From Planotetraspora thailandica (lineage in GTDB: Bacteria; Actinomycetota; Actinomycetes; Streptosporangiales; Streptosporangiaceae): a stretch of DNA of 64,000 nt. Shown here in pieces: positions 52,244-60,822 of the stretch (positions are counted from its first letter, which is position 1; every line of letters begins with the position of its first letter). The notes below the pieces were generated by a model that did no database searches, was not told where the DNA came from, and was given only the letters and a program-made list of their open reading frames with translations. The position numbers were made by a program, and so were the translations under genes. The stretch is from the NCBI RefSeq assembly GCF_016863335.1, contig NZ_BOOR01000007.1, positions 186,001 through 250,000 on the forward strand. The letters are read 5' to 3'.

Positions 52244-53997
52244 CAGAGTTCGTCCTCCTCGTAGGTGGCGAGTTCCTCGGGCGATGAGGTGACCAGCCGG
52301 TGTTCCTGCTCGCTGGCCAGCACCTGGAAGGCGACGCGGGCGGCGCCGGAGTCGGCGGTCAGGAGGCCGAAGCCGCGATCAGCGGTGAGGAGCAGTTGCC
52401 GTTCGCCGTCTGAGAGGCGGAAGGCGTCGGCGACCGTGTCGATGGCCTGAGGTGCCTGCCGCAAGAGGATCTGGGTGGTTGAGTTGGCGACGATCGCTTG
52501 GCCGACGTCGCAGCTGAGCAGGTCGGCGGCGTCCTGGGTGACCACGGACAGGCCGGCCCAGTGCTTTCTCGCCGCCTTGGCCATGCGGAGCAGGAATTTT
52601 GCGCCCTCCGGGTCCTTCATGAGCAGCCACGCTTCGTCGACGACGACCAGGCGGGGACGCCGGTTGTGCGGATCGGAAACCCGCCGCCAGACCGCGTCCA
52701 GGGTGAGCAGCGTGCCCACGGCTTTCAGTTCTTCTGGAAGATCCCGGAGTGAGAAGACGATCAAGTGAGAGTCGGGCCGTGTGGTGGTGTGCCCGTCGAA
52801 GAGCTGGCGGTGGCTGCCTGTGACATACGGCGCGAGCCCGGCCGCCAGTTCCGCGGCTTTGGGGTCGCCGTCGTCGGTAAGTACGCTTACCAGATCGCAC
52901 ATGAGGGGTGGGCGCCGGTTCCAGGTGCGCTGGTCGAAGGTGATGCCCGCTTGCTTGTAGGTGGCGATGATGGCTCGGTCGAGCGCGGCCTTGCTCGCTT
53001 TGTCCAGCGGGCCGCCGAGCATGACCGCGACCAGCGTGTGCAGGAACAGCGAACGCCGAGTGAGCGGATCGCCGTCCCGCCGGCTTTCAGGGAGCAGGTC
53101 GAAGGGGTTGAGCCGGACATCGGGGGCGCCGAGGTGGAGATAGGCGCCGCCGACCGCCGAGCACAGCCGGGCGTACTCGTCTTCGGGATCGATGACGGCA
53201 ACCTCGACCCCGGCGTACAGGGAACGCAGCGCTTCGAGCTTGGCGAGGTAGGACTTCCCGGCTCCGCTGCTGGCGATGATCGTCGAGTTGTGGTTGGGCT
53301 GGGCGAATCTGTCCCAGGTGACCAATGATGCGCTGGCGGCGTTCGCTCCGTACAGGACGGTGGTCGGTCCGAGTTCGGCGGCCAGATCTGGGCTGGTGAA
53401 GGGGAACGCCGCTGCGAGCGCGGGAGTGTCGAACGTCCGGCCCATGGCCAGGTTGTCGAACGCCAGCGGCAGTGAGGACACCCAGCCCTGCAGTTGGCGG
53501 AAGGCGACCTGGCGGGCGTCCAACAGGAGGGAGGCGGCCAACGCCCGGACCTGGGCACACGCGTCGTCCAACTCTTCCTGTGCGCCTGCATGGACGGTCA
53601 AGTAGATCGAGGCGCGGAACAGCTTCGCCTGCCCGCGCGCGATCCTCGAGGCCAGATCTTGTGCGTCCTCGGCGGCGACCTCCGTTCCAGGATCCAGGAG
53701 CCGGCCGTGCTGCTGATCGCTACGAAGACCGGACTCCAGGCGGGCGAGTTGCCTACGCAGCCGATCTGATGCCACCAGCGAGGGGACCGGGTCGAGATGC
53801 AGAGACACATCCAGTCGGCCGGGATAGGTGAGCAGCGGCTCGAGCCAACCGGGGGTGACCTCGCGCGGATAACCGCTGATGGCGAGCGTCGCGCACAGCC
53901 CGCCGCCGACCTGCAGATCTCTGGGCCGGACCTGGACCGCGTCCGGGCCGAACCCGTTGTGGGTGGAAGCCGTACGCCTGCGCAGGGAGAGTCTCAC
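52243..53997 (-). CDS. VirB4-like conjugation ATPase
   Basis: The 584-aa protein has Walker A ASSGAGKSYLAK near residue 242 and Walker B RLVVVDEAWLLMKDPEGA near 449. DPEDEYARL after Walker A and the VVTQDAADLL segment are typical of VirB4/TraC. It should power assembly of the type IV secretion channel in the membrane. GTG 53997 overlaps the stop of the PrgI-like gene. It is rather short for VirB4 (usually 750-900 aa) because the N-terminal domain is reduced. Confidence 0.9.
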   Translation of the reverse strand: MRLSLRRRTASTHNGFGPDAVQVRPRDLQVGGGLCATLAISGYPREVTPGWLEPLLTYPGRLDVSLHLDPVPSLVASDRLRRQLARLESGLRSDQQHGRLLDPGTEVAAEDAQDLASRIARGQAKLFRASIYLTVHAGAQEELDDACAQVRALAASLLLDARQVAFRQLQGWVSSLPLAFDNLAMGRTFDTPALAAAFPFTSPDLAAELGPTTVLYGANAASASLVTWDRFAQPNHNSTIIASSGAGKSYLAKLEALRSLYAGVEVAVIDPEDEYARLCSAVGGAYLHLGAPDVRLNPFDLLPESRRDGDPLTRRSLFLHTLVAVMLGGPLDKASKAALDRAIIATYKQAGITFDQRTWNRRPPLMCDLVSVLTDDGDPKAAELAAGLAPYVTGSHRQLFDGHTTTRPDSHLIVFSLRDLPEELKAVGTLLTLDAVWRRVSDPHNRRPRLVVVDEAWLLMKDPEGAKFLLRMAKAARKHWAGLSVVTQDAADLLSCDVGQAIVANSTTQILLRQAPQAIDTVADAFRLSDGERQLLLTADRGFGLLTADSGAARVAFQVLASEQEHRLVTSSPEELATYEEDEL

Positions 53998-54932
53998 CAG
54001 CGTTCTCCTCTCGTGATGACCTCGCCCGGAGCGGCCAGTTCGCCGTCGGGCAGGGGCGGAGCGGTCGGGTCGAAGCAGGAAGCCAGTAGCGCCGCTGTTG
54101 CGGAGGCATCGAGCAGGCGGACGGTGAGCCCGCACGCCGAAAGCAGCCGGGAGGCCTCGTCGAGACGGCGCAGCGCTCGGGCCGCCGCTGCGTCACGGCC
54201 GTTGGGCCCAGCCGCGGGCTCACGCATGATCAGCAGGACTTGGCGGCGGAGCAGGTCATGGCGGGCGGAGATGTCAGCGAGGAAGGCCGCGTGCTCATGC
54301 GCGGCGGCGACCAGCGCGGGGTGGGGAAGACTCCGGGCGTTCGCCGTCAAGGTGGAGATGGTGGGGGTGAGGTCCACTCGTTCGGCCCGGACCAGGATCT
54401 GTGCAGGGCCGGACAGCGAGTTGAGCCAGCGTCCGAACACGGCGACCAGCGCGTCCTGCTCGTCGGGTGTCCGCAGGGCGAAGCTGACCGTGGACACTTC
54501 CGCCACGGCGGCGACGCCGTCCGGTCCAAGATCGATCAAGCCGTCTCCCGCCACGCCCCGCGCAGGCAGGCGGAGCGGTGCGGGAGGGCGACCGGTCCGG
54601 GCAGCCACCCAGGAAGGGGGCGGGGGGATGTTCCCCGGTGTGGAGACCAGGGACTTCGCGGAACGCTGGTGACGGATCGCGGCCAGCAGGTATCGGTCCA
54701 GGGAGACGCCGTCGCGCCTCCCGATCGCCAACAGAACGCCGAGAATCCCGAATGGGAGGGCCACGGCGGCGCAGACGACCAGCGGCACCCGATCGCCGAC
54801 GATCAGATAGATGGCGTAGAGAAGGCCCCCGGTGCCGCCCAGGATGGTCACCTGGCGAGCGGTGAAGCCGCCAACGAGCCGATCCTCCTGGTCGACGTCG
54901 GCGGGGATGCGCACCGGCTGGACCCAGCTCAT
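53994..54932 (-). CDS. PrgI-family / VirB3-like membrane protein
   Basis: The N-terminus PVRIPADVDQEDRLVGGFTA is the PrgI family signature, followed by two membrane helices (about 28-46, 50-68; VTILGGTGGLLYAIYLIVG). A cytosolic domain of about 230 residues follows, with SFALRTPDEQDALVAVFGRW. PrgI-like proteins take the VirB3 place in Gram-positive conjugation systems. Start ATG 54932 overlaps the stop of the TrbL-like gene. Confidence 0.85.
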   Translation of the reverse strand: MSWVQPVRIPADVDQEDRLVGGFTARQVTILGGTGGLLYAIYLIVGDRVPLVVCAAVALPFGILGVLLAIGRRDGVSLDRYLLAAIRHQRSAKSLVSTPGNIPPPPSWVAARTGRPPAPLRLPARGVAGDGLIDLGPDGVAAVAEVSTVSFALRTPDEQDALVAVFGRWLNSLSGPAQILVRAERVDLTPTISTLTANARSLPHPALVAAAHEHAAFLADISARHDLLRRQVLLIMREPAAGPNGRDAAAARALRRLDEASRLLSACGLTVRLLDASATAALLASCFDPTAPPLPDGELAAPGEVITRGERW

Positions 54933-56614
54933 CGGCCCTCACCTCCGCCGCTACGGCCCGGCTTGTCCGGTGGCGTACGGCGGGAGCCGGGTTTGTCAGG
55001 CCAGCTGGCAGGAGCTGCCGGAAAGACCGGTGGTCGGAACACGACCGGCGGAACCGGAGGGCGAGACACAGGTGAGGGGCTGTTCTGGGCGCGGAGCCAG
55101 TACATCTGGGCCAGTCCGGCGGGGCCGTTGGCGTAGTAGGTCTCGCGCGGGTAGCCGTACACCGGCGTGATCCGGGGCACTGGCGGTGACGCCTGCGGCA
55201 TGGGACGGTATCTGCCCTGCCCGGCCGGACCGGACGGAGCATGCTTGATCGGCCCGCCTTCCCAGTCCTGCACACGAATCGGCCGCCGGGCGGTGACTGG
55301 CGCGTGCTTGATGGGGCCGGTACCCCTCCGGGCGGCGGCCGTCATCACGGTGGCGGCAGCCGTTCCGGCAGGACCTGCGGCGATTGCGGGCAGTGCTCTG
55401 CCGGCCATGGCGGAGACGGCCGTGCTCCTCGCGCCGCCGGAGCCGTGGCCACCTCGCCCGCCCCTGCCGAGATGCAGGGCGTTCAGCACGGGTGAGGTGA
55501 GCTTGTACGCCAGGGCGTACTTGACGATCCGCGTGATCGCCGAGCCCTGTCCCCGTGCCTCCGCGAAGATCCTGCGGGATATCCACCCAGGGATGCGGGT
55601 CAAAATGATCAGCAGGCAGAGGGCGAGCACCAGGTTGACGAGCTGGCCGCCAGGGGTGACGCCGAGCAGGAGACGGCCATCCTGGTTGAAGACGATCCGT
55701 ACCGCCAGGACGAGCGTGAGCGACTGCGCGACCTGGATGAGCAGGAGCCCAGTGAAGGCGCGCCACCAGAACCGGGCCAGCCCGTCGGTGTACGGCAGCG
55801 CGAGACAGGCCAACGCAAGCGGTGCGGCGACCACGAGCAGCAGGACCAGAGCCGCCCGCATGACGAACGTGATGAGTAGGAGGACGAGCAGAATGACCGC
55901 TACCAGCGCGAGCAGGACGTAGAAGATCTCCTGCTGCCCCGGGGCGATGACCATCAGCCGCAGAGTCGCCGCTGCCCGCCTGCCGTCGAAGTCCTGCCCG
56001 AGCAAGGCTTTCGACAGCGCGTTCGCCAGCTCGATGAGCTTGCCGCAGATCGTAAAGCTGGAGTTCGCCGCGAAAGCCGCGACACACAGGCGGGGCAGGA
56101 CTTCCTTGACCGCGTACCGGGTCTGCACGGTCTCGTGTCCCATCGCGGCGATCGCGCCGAGAGTGGTGAGCAGAACGAAGCCTGTGTCGGCGATGACGGC
56201 GTTCGCCTTCCACAAGTCGAACACCCTGCCGCTGCCGGACACGTCAGGTGTCGCCAGGAGCGTGGCCGCCAGCATGTCCAGCAACGGCTTGATTGCCAAG
56301 CCCACCAGGTTGGCGAACCAGGAGTTGATCTGGCCATTGATCCAGTCACCGATTCCGAAGCCGAACGCTGGGCGCTCCGCGGGCAGAACGTCATCGATGC
56401 CGGGCGAAGGAGGGATGGGCGTCGCCGGACCGGCAGCCTCAGCTGCGACAGCGGTGAAAGCAGCGATGGCGGCAAGAGCGCCGATGGCAGTGGCAGCAGT
56501 GACGGCCAGCCGTGCCACCGTCCGGGCAGCGGAGCCAGGAGCCTCCAGGTCCTGTTTGCCGCTGTTGGATCTGCTGTGGCGACGCCATCTCACGAGGTAG
56601 GTCATGGTGGTCAT
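54929..56614 (-). CDS. TrbL/VirB6-like polytopic transfer protein
   Basis: The 561-aa protein has a basic N-terminus, a signal-like hydrophobic helix (about 30-58), then FGIGDWINGQINSWFANLVG and five or more membrane helices (about 90-345; VLLALVAVILLVLLLITFVM). A basic, Pro-rich cytosolic tail of about 180 aa follows. It should form the inner-membrane channel core of the type IV system. The ATG overlaps the stop of the pilin-fusion gene (ATGA). Confidence 0.85.
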   Translation of the reverse strand: MTTMTYLVRWRRHSRSNSGKQDLEAPGSAARTVARLAVTAATAIGALAAIAAFTAVAAEAAGPATPIPPSPGIDDVLPAERPAFGFGIGDWINGQINSWFANLVGLAIKPLLDMLAATLLATPDVSGSGRVFDLWKANAVIADTGFVLLTTLGAIAAMGHETVQTRYAVKEVLPRLCVAAFAANSSFTICGKLIELANALSKALLGQDFDGRRAAATLRLMVIAPGQQEIFYVLLALVAVILLVLLLITFVMRAALVLLLVVAAPLALACLALPYTDGLARFWWRAFTGLLLIQVAQSLTLVLAVRIVFNQDGRLLLGVTPGGQLVNLVLALCLLIILTRIPGWISRRIFAEARGQGSAITRIVKYALAYKLTSPVLNALHLGRGGRGGHGSGGARSTAVSAMAGRALPAIAAGPAGTAAATVMTAAARRGTGPIKHAPVTARRPIRVQDWEGGPIKHAPSGPAGQGRYRPMPQASPPVPRITPVYGYPRETYYANGPAGLAQMYWLRAQNSPSPVSRPPVPPVVFRPPVFPAAPASWPDKPGSRRTPPDKPGRSGGGEGR

Positions 56615-57933
56615 CCGCCTACGACTCGCTTGAGGACGCTCACGAAGAGCGGCGCCAGCACGGCGAGCGCGTAACCGAAGGCGGCGGCCTTGAACGCCGC
56701 CTTGGCCTTCTGAACCTCGCCTGGATCACCGCCCGCCACCAGGTAGCGCAGACCGCCGATGGTGAGCATCAACGTCGCCAGCGTTGCGAGCAGCCCGATC
56801 AACCAGTTCCGGAGGTTGGTGAAGACCGTGTTCAGGTCTGTCGGCGCGGCAGCCGCGGCAGATGCGGCCAGCGCGTTCGTCGCTACCGCGGCCGTCATCA
56901 GTACGGCACCTGCCGCCATGAACAGGACCCAGACGGAAGCCCGCCACGCGTGAGGTTGGCCAATCGGCGGCACTGTGGCCCGCCATACGACGCGGTGAAA
57001 GCAGCCGAGTATGCCGGGCCAGAGGTGAGAGGAAATCCGCGCGAAGCCGCGGGTAACGCCGCTGCCTCCTTCCAGGCCGGTTGCCGTTGTCGTGTCCGCA
57101 CTTCCCTGGCCCTGTGCAGAAGCCATGTGTCCCTCTCCCTCCGAGCCGGCGGAAGGAGTGGTTGAGGAGGGGCTCACCAGTCGGATGTCTTGCTCCTGGC
57201 CATCTGTGGCTGGCGCGATGTCGCTGGTGTGCGGGAGGTTGGCAGTCGATTCCGGCGTCCGGAGAGGTACGTCCTCCAGACGCGTCAAGCTGATCAGCTC
57301 TGCGTCCAGGTCACTGAGCAGGCCTTTGGCCACCGCGTCGATCAGCACCAGGTCGGGATGAGGCCACGGCCGTGGCGGAGGAGGCGATTCGTTCGGCAGC
57401 TGCCGCCGCTGTGCTCGGGAGGTGAGGTACCGCACGGTGCGCTCGCCCGCGTACCGAGCCGCCTCACACAGGCGGGGGCGGACACCCGGCGAGTTGAGAT
57501 CCACACGCTGGAGAGCACGCAAGTAGCCGGCGAGGACTTCGGTGTCGACATCAACGGGGTCGCCGTAACGGAGATCGCGGGTGAGCGATGCAGCGATCAT
57601 GCGGAGCGCTGGGATCGCCATGCCGACCGCGGCGACAGTCCACGTTGATGCGGACTCACGTGAGCGGATGACCAGCTCCCGCCAGACGGCATCCCGTGTC
57701 TCGTTGGTGACGTGCCGGCTGGTGAGGAGCAGCCGCAACTCCATGAGCCCGACCGGGCCTCTCGGCAGATCAGCCGCGAGCGCGGTGCAGTCCAAAGACA
57801 GGCCGCCGGGATTGGCCGTCAACAACCGGAACGACGTCTCTGCGGTATCGAGAGGCGATTCCGTGGCGTAGTCCGTACTCACTTTACTGCTCCAGGTCGA
57901 GAGAAGTTCGTTGTCTCGACCTGGTGTACTCAT
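56611..57933 (-). CDS. VirB2-like pilin fused to N-terminal cytosolic domain
   Basis: The 440-aa protein has two parts. The N-terminal about 220 residues are helical and soluble (GPVGLMELRLLLTSRHVTNE, DLRYGDPVDVDTEVLAGYLR). A Ser/Thr-rich linker and a hydrophobic signal-like helix (about 330-355) lead to a C-terminal VirB2/TrbC-type pilin region (NTVFTNLRNWLIGLLATLAT, GGLRYLVAGGDPGEVQKAKA, FKAAAFGYALAVLAPLFVSV). It is the first gene of the transfer operon. A pilin with a long cytosolic front is unusual; a separate gene would be expected. Start ATG 57933. Confidence 0.8.
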   Translation of the reverse strand: MSTPGRDNELLSTWSSKVSTDYATESPLDTAETSFRLLTANPGGLSLDCTALAADLPRGPVGLMELRLLLTSRHVTNETRDAVWRELVIRSRESASTWTVAAVGMAIPALRMIAASLTRDLRYGDPVDVDTEVLAGYLRALQRVDLNSPGVRPRLCEAARYAGERTVRYLTSRAQRRQLPNESPPPPRPWPHPDLVLIDAVAKGLLSDLDAELISLTRLEDVPLRTPESTANLPHTSDIAPATDGQEQDIRLVSPSSTTPSAGSEGEGHMASAQGQGSADTTTATGLEGGSGVTRGFARISSHLWPGILGCFHRVVWRATVPPIGQPHAWRASVWVLFMAAGAVLMTAAVATNALAASAAAAAPTDLNTVFTNLRNWLIGLLATLATLMLTIGGLRYLVAGGDPGEVQKAKAAFKAAAFGYALAVLAPLFVSVLKRVVGG

Positions 57934-58450
57934 CGCCTCAGAAACGGCTCAGAAGAAATCCACGAGAGCTGTTCAGGAATTTCTCAGGCTGTCAGATCCT
58001 GGCGCACTTCTGGCGGCCGTACGGCTTCTGAGCGTCATTCACTGAGTCGGCCTCTGACGCCTTCTGAGGCGACTCTGAGTGCGCTGCTTCCCTGGTCACA
58101 CGCCCTCAGGCCGTCAGCAATGGTCGGGGTGTGCGCATCCGAAGAAATGTGTCCCGACAAGCAACGGAGAGCCGGAATGAGATCGGGTAATCGAGCGGGC
58201 GGAGCTCTATCTGGCCGCGAACGAATCACAGCAATACGAGATCGCCGCGCCATACCCGCAGAGCTGAGTTGTCCGCAGGGATCAGCGGGTTTTCTTTGTC
58301 CCGCGGTTCCTCTCTCCCCATCGCGGACACCCAGCCAAGCCCATCACCACGACACCCGGCGCGGTCGCCTAGGCCCATCCCACGGACTCGCCTCCGACGC
58401 GCACCGCACCCCTACAGACCCCAGAAGTTCTACGAAAGGACCGAACGACT
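57934..58450. promoter_or_regulatory. transfer-operon promoter region with TTCTGAG/CTCAGAA motif cluster
   Basis: No gene is supported in this 517-bp divergent gap. CTCAGAA occurs at 57937 and 57948; its inverse TTCTGAG at 58026 and 58062, and TCTGAG at 58074; related CTCAG/CTGAG at 57983 and 58042. GCCTCAGAA at 57936 and TTCTGAGGC at 58062 are perfect inverted copies. The cluster lies directly before the pilin-fusion gene and looks like a set of operator sites. Confidence 0.5.
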
Positions 58451-58618
58451 ATGAAAATCCGCATCGATGGCAACCGCGCCGAGATCACCCTCGGCATGAT
58501 CCGGCTCCGCGAGATCTTCACCGTGACGTCGATGTCACGTGCGTACCCGGACCGGGCTCGGCGCCGGCAGTACCGGGTGTACGTGAACCTCATCCCGCGC
58601 GAGATCAAGACGGGCTGA
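58451..58618 (+). CDS. small basic protein, 55 aa
   Basis: AAAGGA stands 10 bases before ATG 58451. The product starts KIRIDGNRAEITLGMIRLRE and ends RRRQYRVYVNLIPREIKTG; it is basic and beta-rich. It is divergent from the transfer operon and may bind DNA. No family recognised. Confidence 0.55.
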   Translation: MKIRIDGNRAEITLGMIRLREIFTVTSMSRAYPDRARRRQYRVYVNLIPREIKTG

Positions 58619-58641
58619 CCCGGCATCAAGACGAACGCACG

Positions 58642-58743
58642 GTGACCCGCCACTGCTGCCGCTGTAAGGGGACCGGCGTACAAGGCGCCGGCAACGCTCG
58701 CCGCGACTGCGACGGGACCGGAATCGACAACTGCGGCGCATAG
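58642..58743 (+). CDS. DnaJ-type zinc-motif micro-protein, 33 aa
   Basis: GTG 58642 opens a 33-codon frame with CCRCKGTGVQGAG and later DCDGTG, like the CxxCxGxG zinc motif of DnaJ. It lies 23 bp after the 55-aa gene in the same direction. Short Cys-rich proteins of this kind occur near actinobacterial elements, as I recall. Confidence 0.45.
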   Translation: MTRHCCRCKGTGVQGAGNARRDCDGTGIDNCGA

Positions 58744-58838
58744 CGCCGTGAGCACCCCGGCCTGGCCACACATCCGCCAAGATCCGCGCCAGGCCGGGGC
58801 CATCCCACACCAGATCACTGGATAGGACGGAACCCATC

Positions 58839-58988
58839 TTGCCCAACTCACGCAATCCACACGAGGACACCGTCCTCGTCCTCGTCTGCTGGGAGAACGC
58901 CGACAAGGACTACTCAGTCGGAGACGTGCCCTTCGGCGCCGCCATCACGGATAACCGGCTTCCGGAATCGGACGGTGGCGCCAAATGA
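58839..58988 (+). CDS. small acidic protein, 49 aa
   Basis: TTG 58839 follows AGGACGGAA. The frame reads NPHEDTVLVLVCWENADKDY and SVGDVPFGAAITDNRLPESD. Its stop overlaps the ATG of the excisionase-like gene (ATGA), which supports real translation. Function unknown. Confidence 0.5.
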   Translation: MPNSRNPHEDTVLVLVCWENADKDYSVGDVPFGAAITDNRLPESDGGAK

Positions 58989-59176
58989 GCCAGCGTGACG
59001 ATCTGCTCACCGTAAATCAGGTCCTGGAAGAGTTGGGCGGGGTCTCCCGGCGCACCTTCTACCGCTGGCGCGAACTCGGTCGCGCGCCGATATGCGTACG
59101 CCTCCCCAACGCCGAACTCCGCGTATGGCGAAGTGATCTCCTCGCCTGGCTCGACTCCCAGCGGGAGGCGGTGTGA
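58985..59176 (+). CDS. excisionase-like helix-turn-helix protein
   Basis: The 63-aa protein has the MerR/Xis-type winged HTH: LLTVNQVLEELGGVSRRTFY, then RWRELGRAPICVRLPNAELR and WRSDLLAWL. Such proteins direct excision together with an integrase. It is coupled to the integrase gene by a GTGA overlap. Confidence 0.87.
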   Translation: MSQRDDLLTVNQVLEELGGVSRRTFYRWRELGRAPICVRLPNAELRVWRSDLLAWLDSQREAV

Positions 59177-60537
59177 ACACAACCTATGACGTGAAGCTCG
59201 GAGGGATTCAGCAGCGGGAGAACCGCTCTACGCCCACCTTCATTGCTCGCTGGCGAGTGGCCGGCAAGGCGAAGTCCAAGAGCTTCCGGACCAAAGGCCT
59301 CGCCAACGCCTTCCTCTCCGACCTTAGGCAGGCGACCAAGCTGGGCGAGGAGTTCGACATCGCCACCGGCATGCCCTTGTCGATGCTCGCGCCGCAGTCC
59401 ACGGGTCCGTCATTCCTCGAGTTCGCACAGTCCTACGTTCTCCGTCGCTGGCGCACTTCGGCGGCTCGGACCAGAGAGACGGATGCCTACGCGCTTCTGT
59501 CTCTGATCCCCGCACTCGTGACCGATGCAGCACGTCCTCCCGCTGCAGATGATTTGCGCGAGGTGCTGCGGATTCATGCCCTCCTCCCTGAGGACCGACG
59601 AGCCGAGCTGTCCACTGCACAAGCTGCGGCCTTGAGCTGGCTGCAGAAAGCGTCCCTCCCACTGTCAGCGATGGGGGAGCCGGCAGTTCTCCGAACGGCC
59701 ATGGACGCCATCTCGGTCACCTTCACCGGTGCCGCAGCGGGAGCGAACACCATACGACGCAAGCGGGCCATCCTTCACCACCTGCTGGAACACGCGGTCG
59801 AGCAGAAGGTGTTCACCAGCAACCCGCTGAACGAGATCAAGTGGAGGGCACCCAAGACCGTCACGCTCGTCGATCCACGCACCGTGGTCAACCCAACCCA
59901 GGCGAGGCAGTTGCTCGACGCCGTCGCCAATGTCGGTCGTAAGCGCGGTCCCCGGCTCAAGGCGCTTTTCGCCTGCATCTATTACGCGGCTCTCCGACCC
60001 GAGGAAGCGGCAGACCTCCGGGTGGACAACTGCACCTTGCCCGAGTCGGGGTGGGGTCTGATCGTCTTGGAGCAGGCACGACCTCAGAGCACGAAGCGCT
60101 GGACCAACTCCGGTGAGACACACGAGTCACGCTCCTTGAAGCACCGTGCAGACAGGGAGACCCGAGAGATCCCGATCCCACCGGTCCTCGTGACCATGCT
60201 GCGCGAGCACATCGCCGAGTACGGCACCGCCGCAGACGGCAGGATCTTCTGTACGCGGACGGGCGGCACCTACTCCAGCTCCGCACACTCCTACGTCTGG
60301 CAGGAAGCTCGCAAGCGCGTCCTCACACCGGCACAGGTCGCATCCTCGCTCGCCGCCCGCCCCTATGACCTGCGCCATGCTGCGGTGTCGCTCTGGCTCA
60401 ACGCGGGCGTACCGGCGACCGAGGTGGCCAAGCGTGCCGGCCACAGCGTCGACGTCCTGCTCCGGGTGTATGCGAAGTGCATGGATGGCCAGCAAGAGCA
60501 TATCAACAGCAAGATCAACGATGCATTGGAGCCATGA
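59173..60537 (+). CDS. int: tyrosine recombinase (integrase)
   Basis: The 454-aa protein has the tyrosine-recombinase catalytic residues: Arg I in YYAALRPEEAADL, the HxxR motif in RPYDLRHAAVSLWL, the His/Trp motif in RAGHSVDVLLRVYAKCMDG and the Tyr nucleophile in VYAK. The N-terminal part carries arm- and core-binding regions (FLEFAQSYVLRRWRTS). GTG 59173 overlaps the excisionase stop. It should integrate and excise the element at an attachment site. Confidence 0.93.
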   Translation: MNTTYDVKLGGIQQRENRSTPTFIARWRVAGKAKSKSFRTKGLANAFLSDLRQATKLGEEFDIATGMPLSMLAPQSTGPSFLEFAQSYVLRRWRTSAARTRETDAYALLSLIPALVTDAARPPAADDLREVLRIHALLPEDRRAELSTAQAAALSWLQKASLPLSAMGEPAVLRTAMDAISVTFTGAAAGANTIRRKRAILHHLLEHAVEQKVFTSNPLNEIKWRAPKTVTLVDPRTVVNPTQARQLLDAVANVGRKRGPRLKALFACIYYAALRPEEAADLRVDNCTLPESGWGLIVLEQARPQSTKRWTNSGETHESRSLKHRADRETREIPIPPVLVTMLREHIAEYGTAADGRIFCTRTGGTYSSSAHSYVWQEARKRVLTPAQVASSLAARPYDLRHAAVSLWLNAGVPATEVAKRAGHSVDVLLRVYAKCMDGQQEHINSKINDALEP

Positions 60538-60558
60538 GACTAGCTTTCTCCAGGTAGG

Positions 60559-60594
60559 GCGCTGCCGAGCTGGGAACGCCTAACTTGGCAGCGC
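60559..60594. terminator. inverted repeat after integrase, probable terminator
   Basis: GCGCTGCCGAG (60559-60569) pairs with CTTGGCAGCGC (60584-60594) with one G-T pair and a 14-base loop. It is 22 bp after the integrase stop, and converging genes face it from the right. No T tract. Confidence 0.6.
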
Positions 60595-60801
60595 GAGCCG
60601 CAGAGCGCTTATCGTGTCCTCAACCACACCCGCTGCTGTCAGGCGATCTTTTACGAACTGATCCGCGTAGGTGGCATCTATCAGGTTCACAAAGGTCACC
60701 CAGTCCGACCCGTCGGAGCATGAAGCCGGTCCGCGGCGGCCTATGGCCCCAGCCCGATAATCAAGCAACGAAAGTTGGCGATTGTCACGGCTTCGCCTCA
60801 C
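60580..60801 (-). CDS. possible small or truncated gene, 73 aa
   Basis: The C-terminal part (DWVTFVNLIDATYADQFVKD, RLTAAGVVEDTISALRL) looks protein-like, whereas the first about 30 residues do not. It may be the tail of a degraded gene. No ribosome binding site is seen. Uncertain. Confidence 0.3.
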   Translation of the reverse strand: MRRSRDNRQLSLLDYRAGAIGRRGPASCSDGSDWVTFVNLIDATYADQFVKDRLTAAGVVEDTISALRLALPS

Positions 60802-60822
60802 TTCGATGCGAAAGCGAAACAG

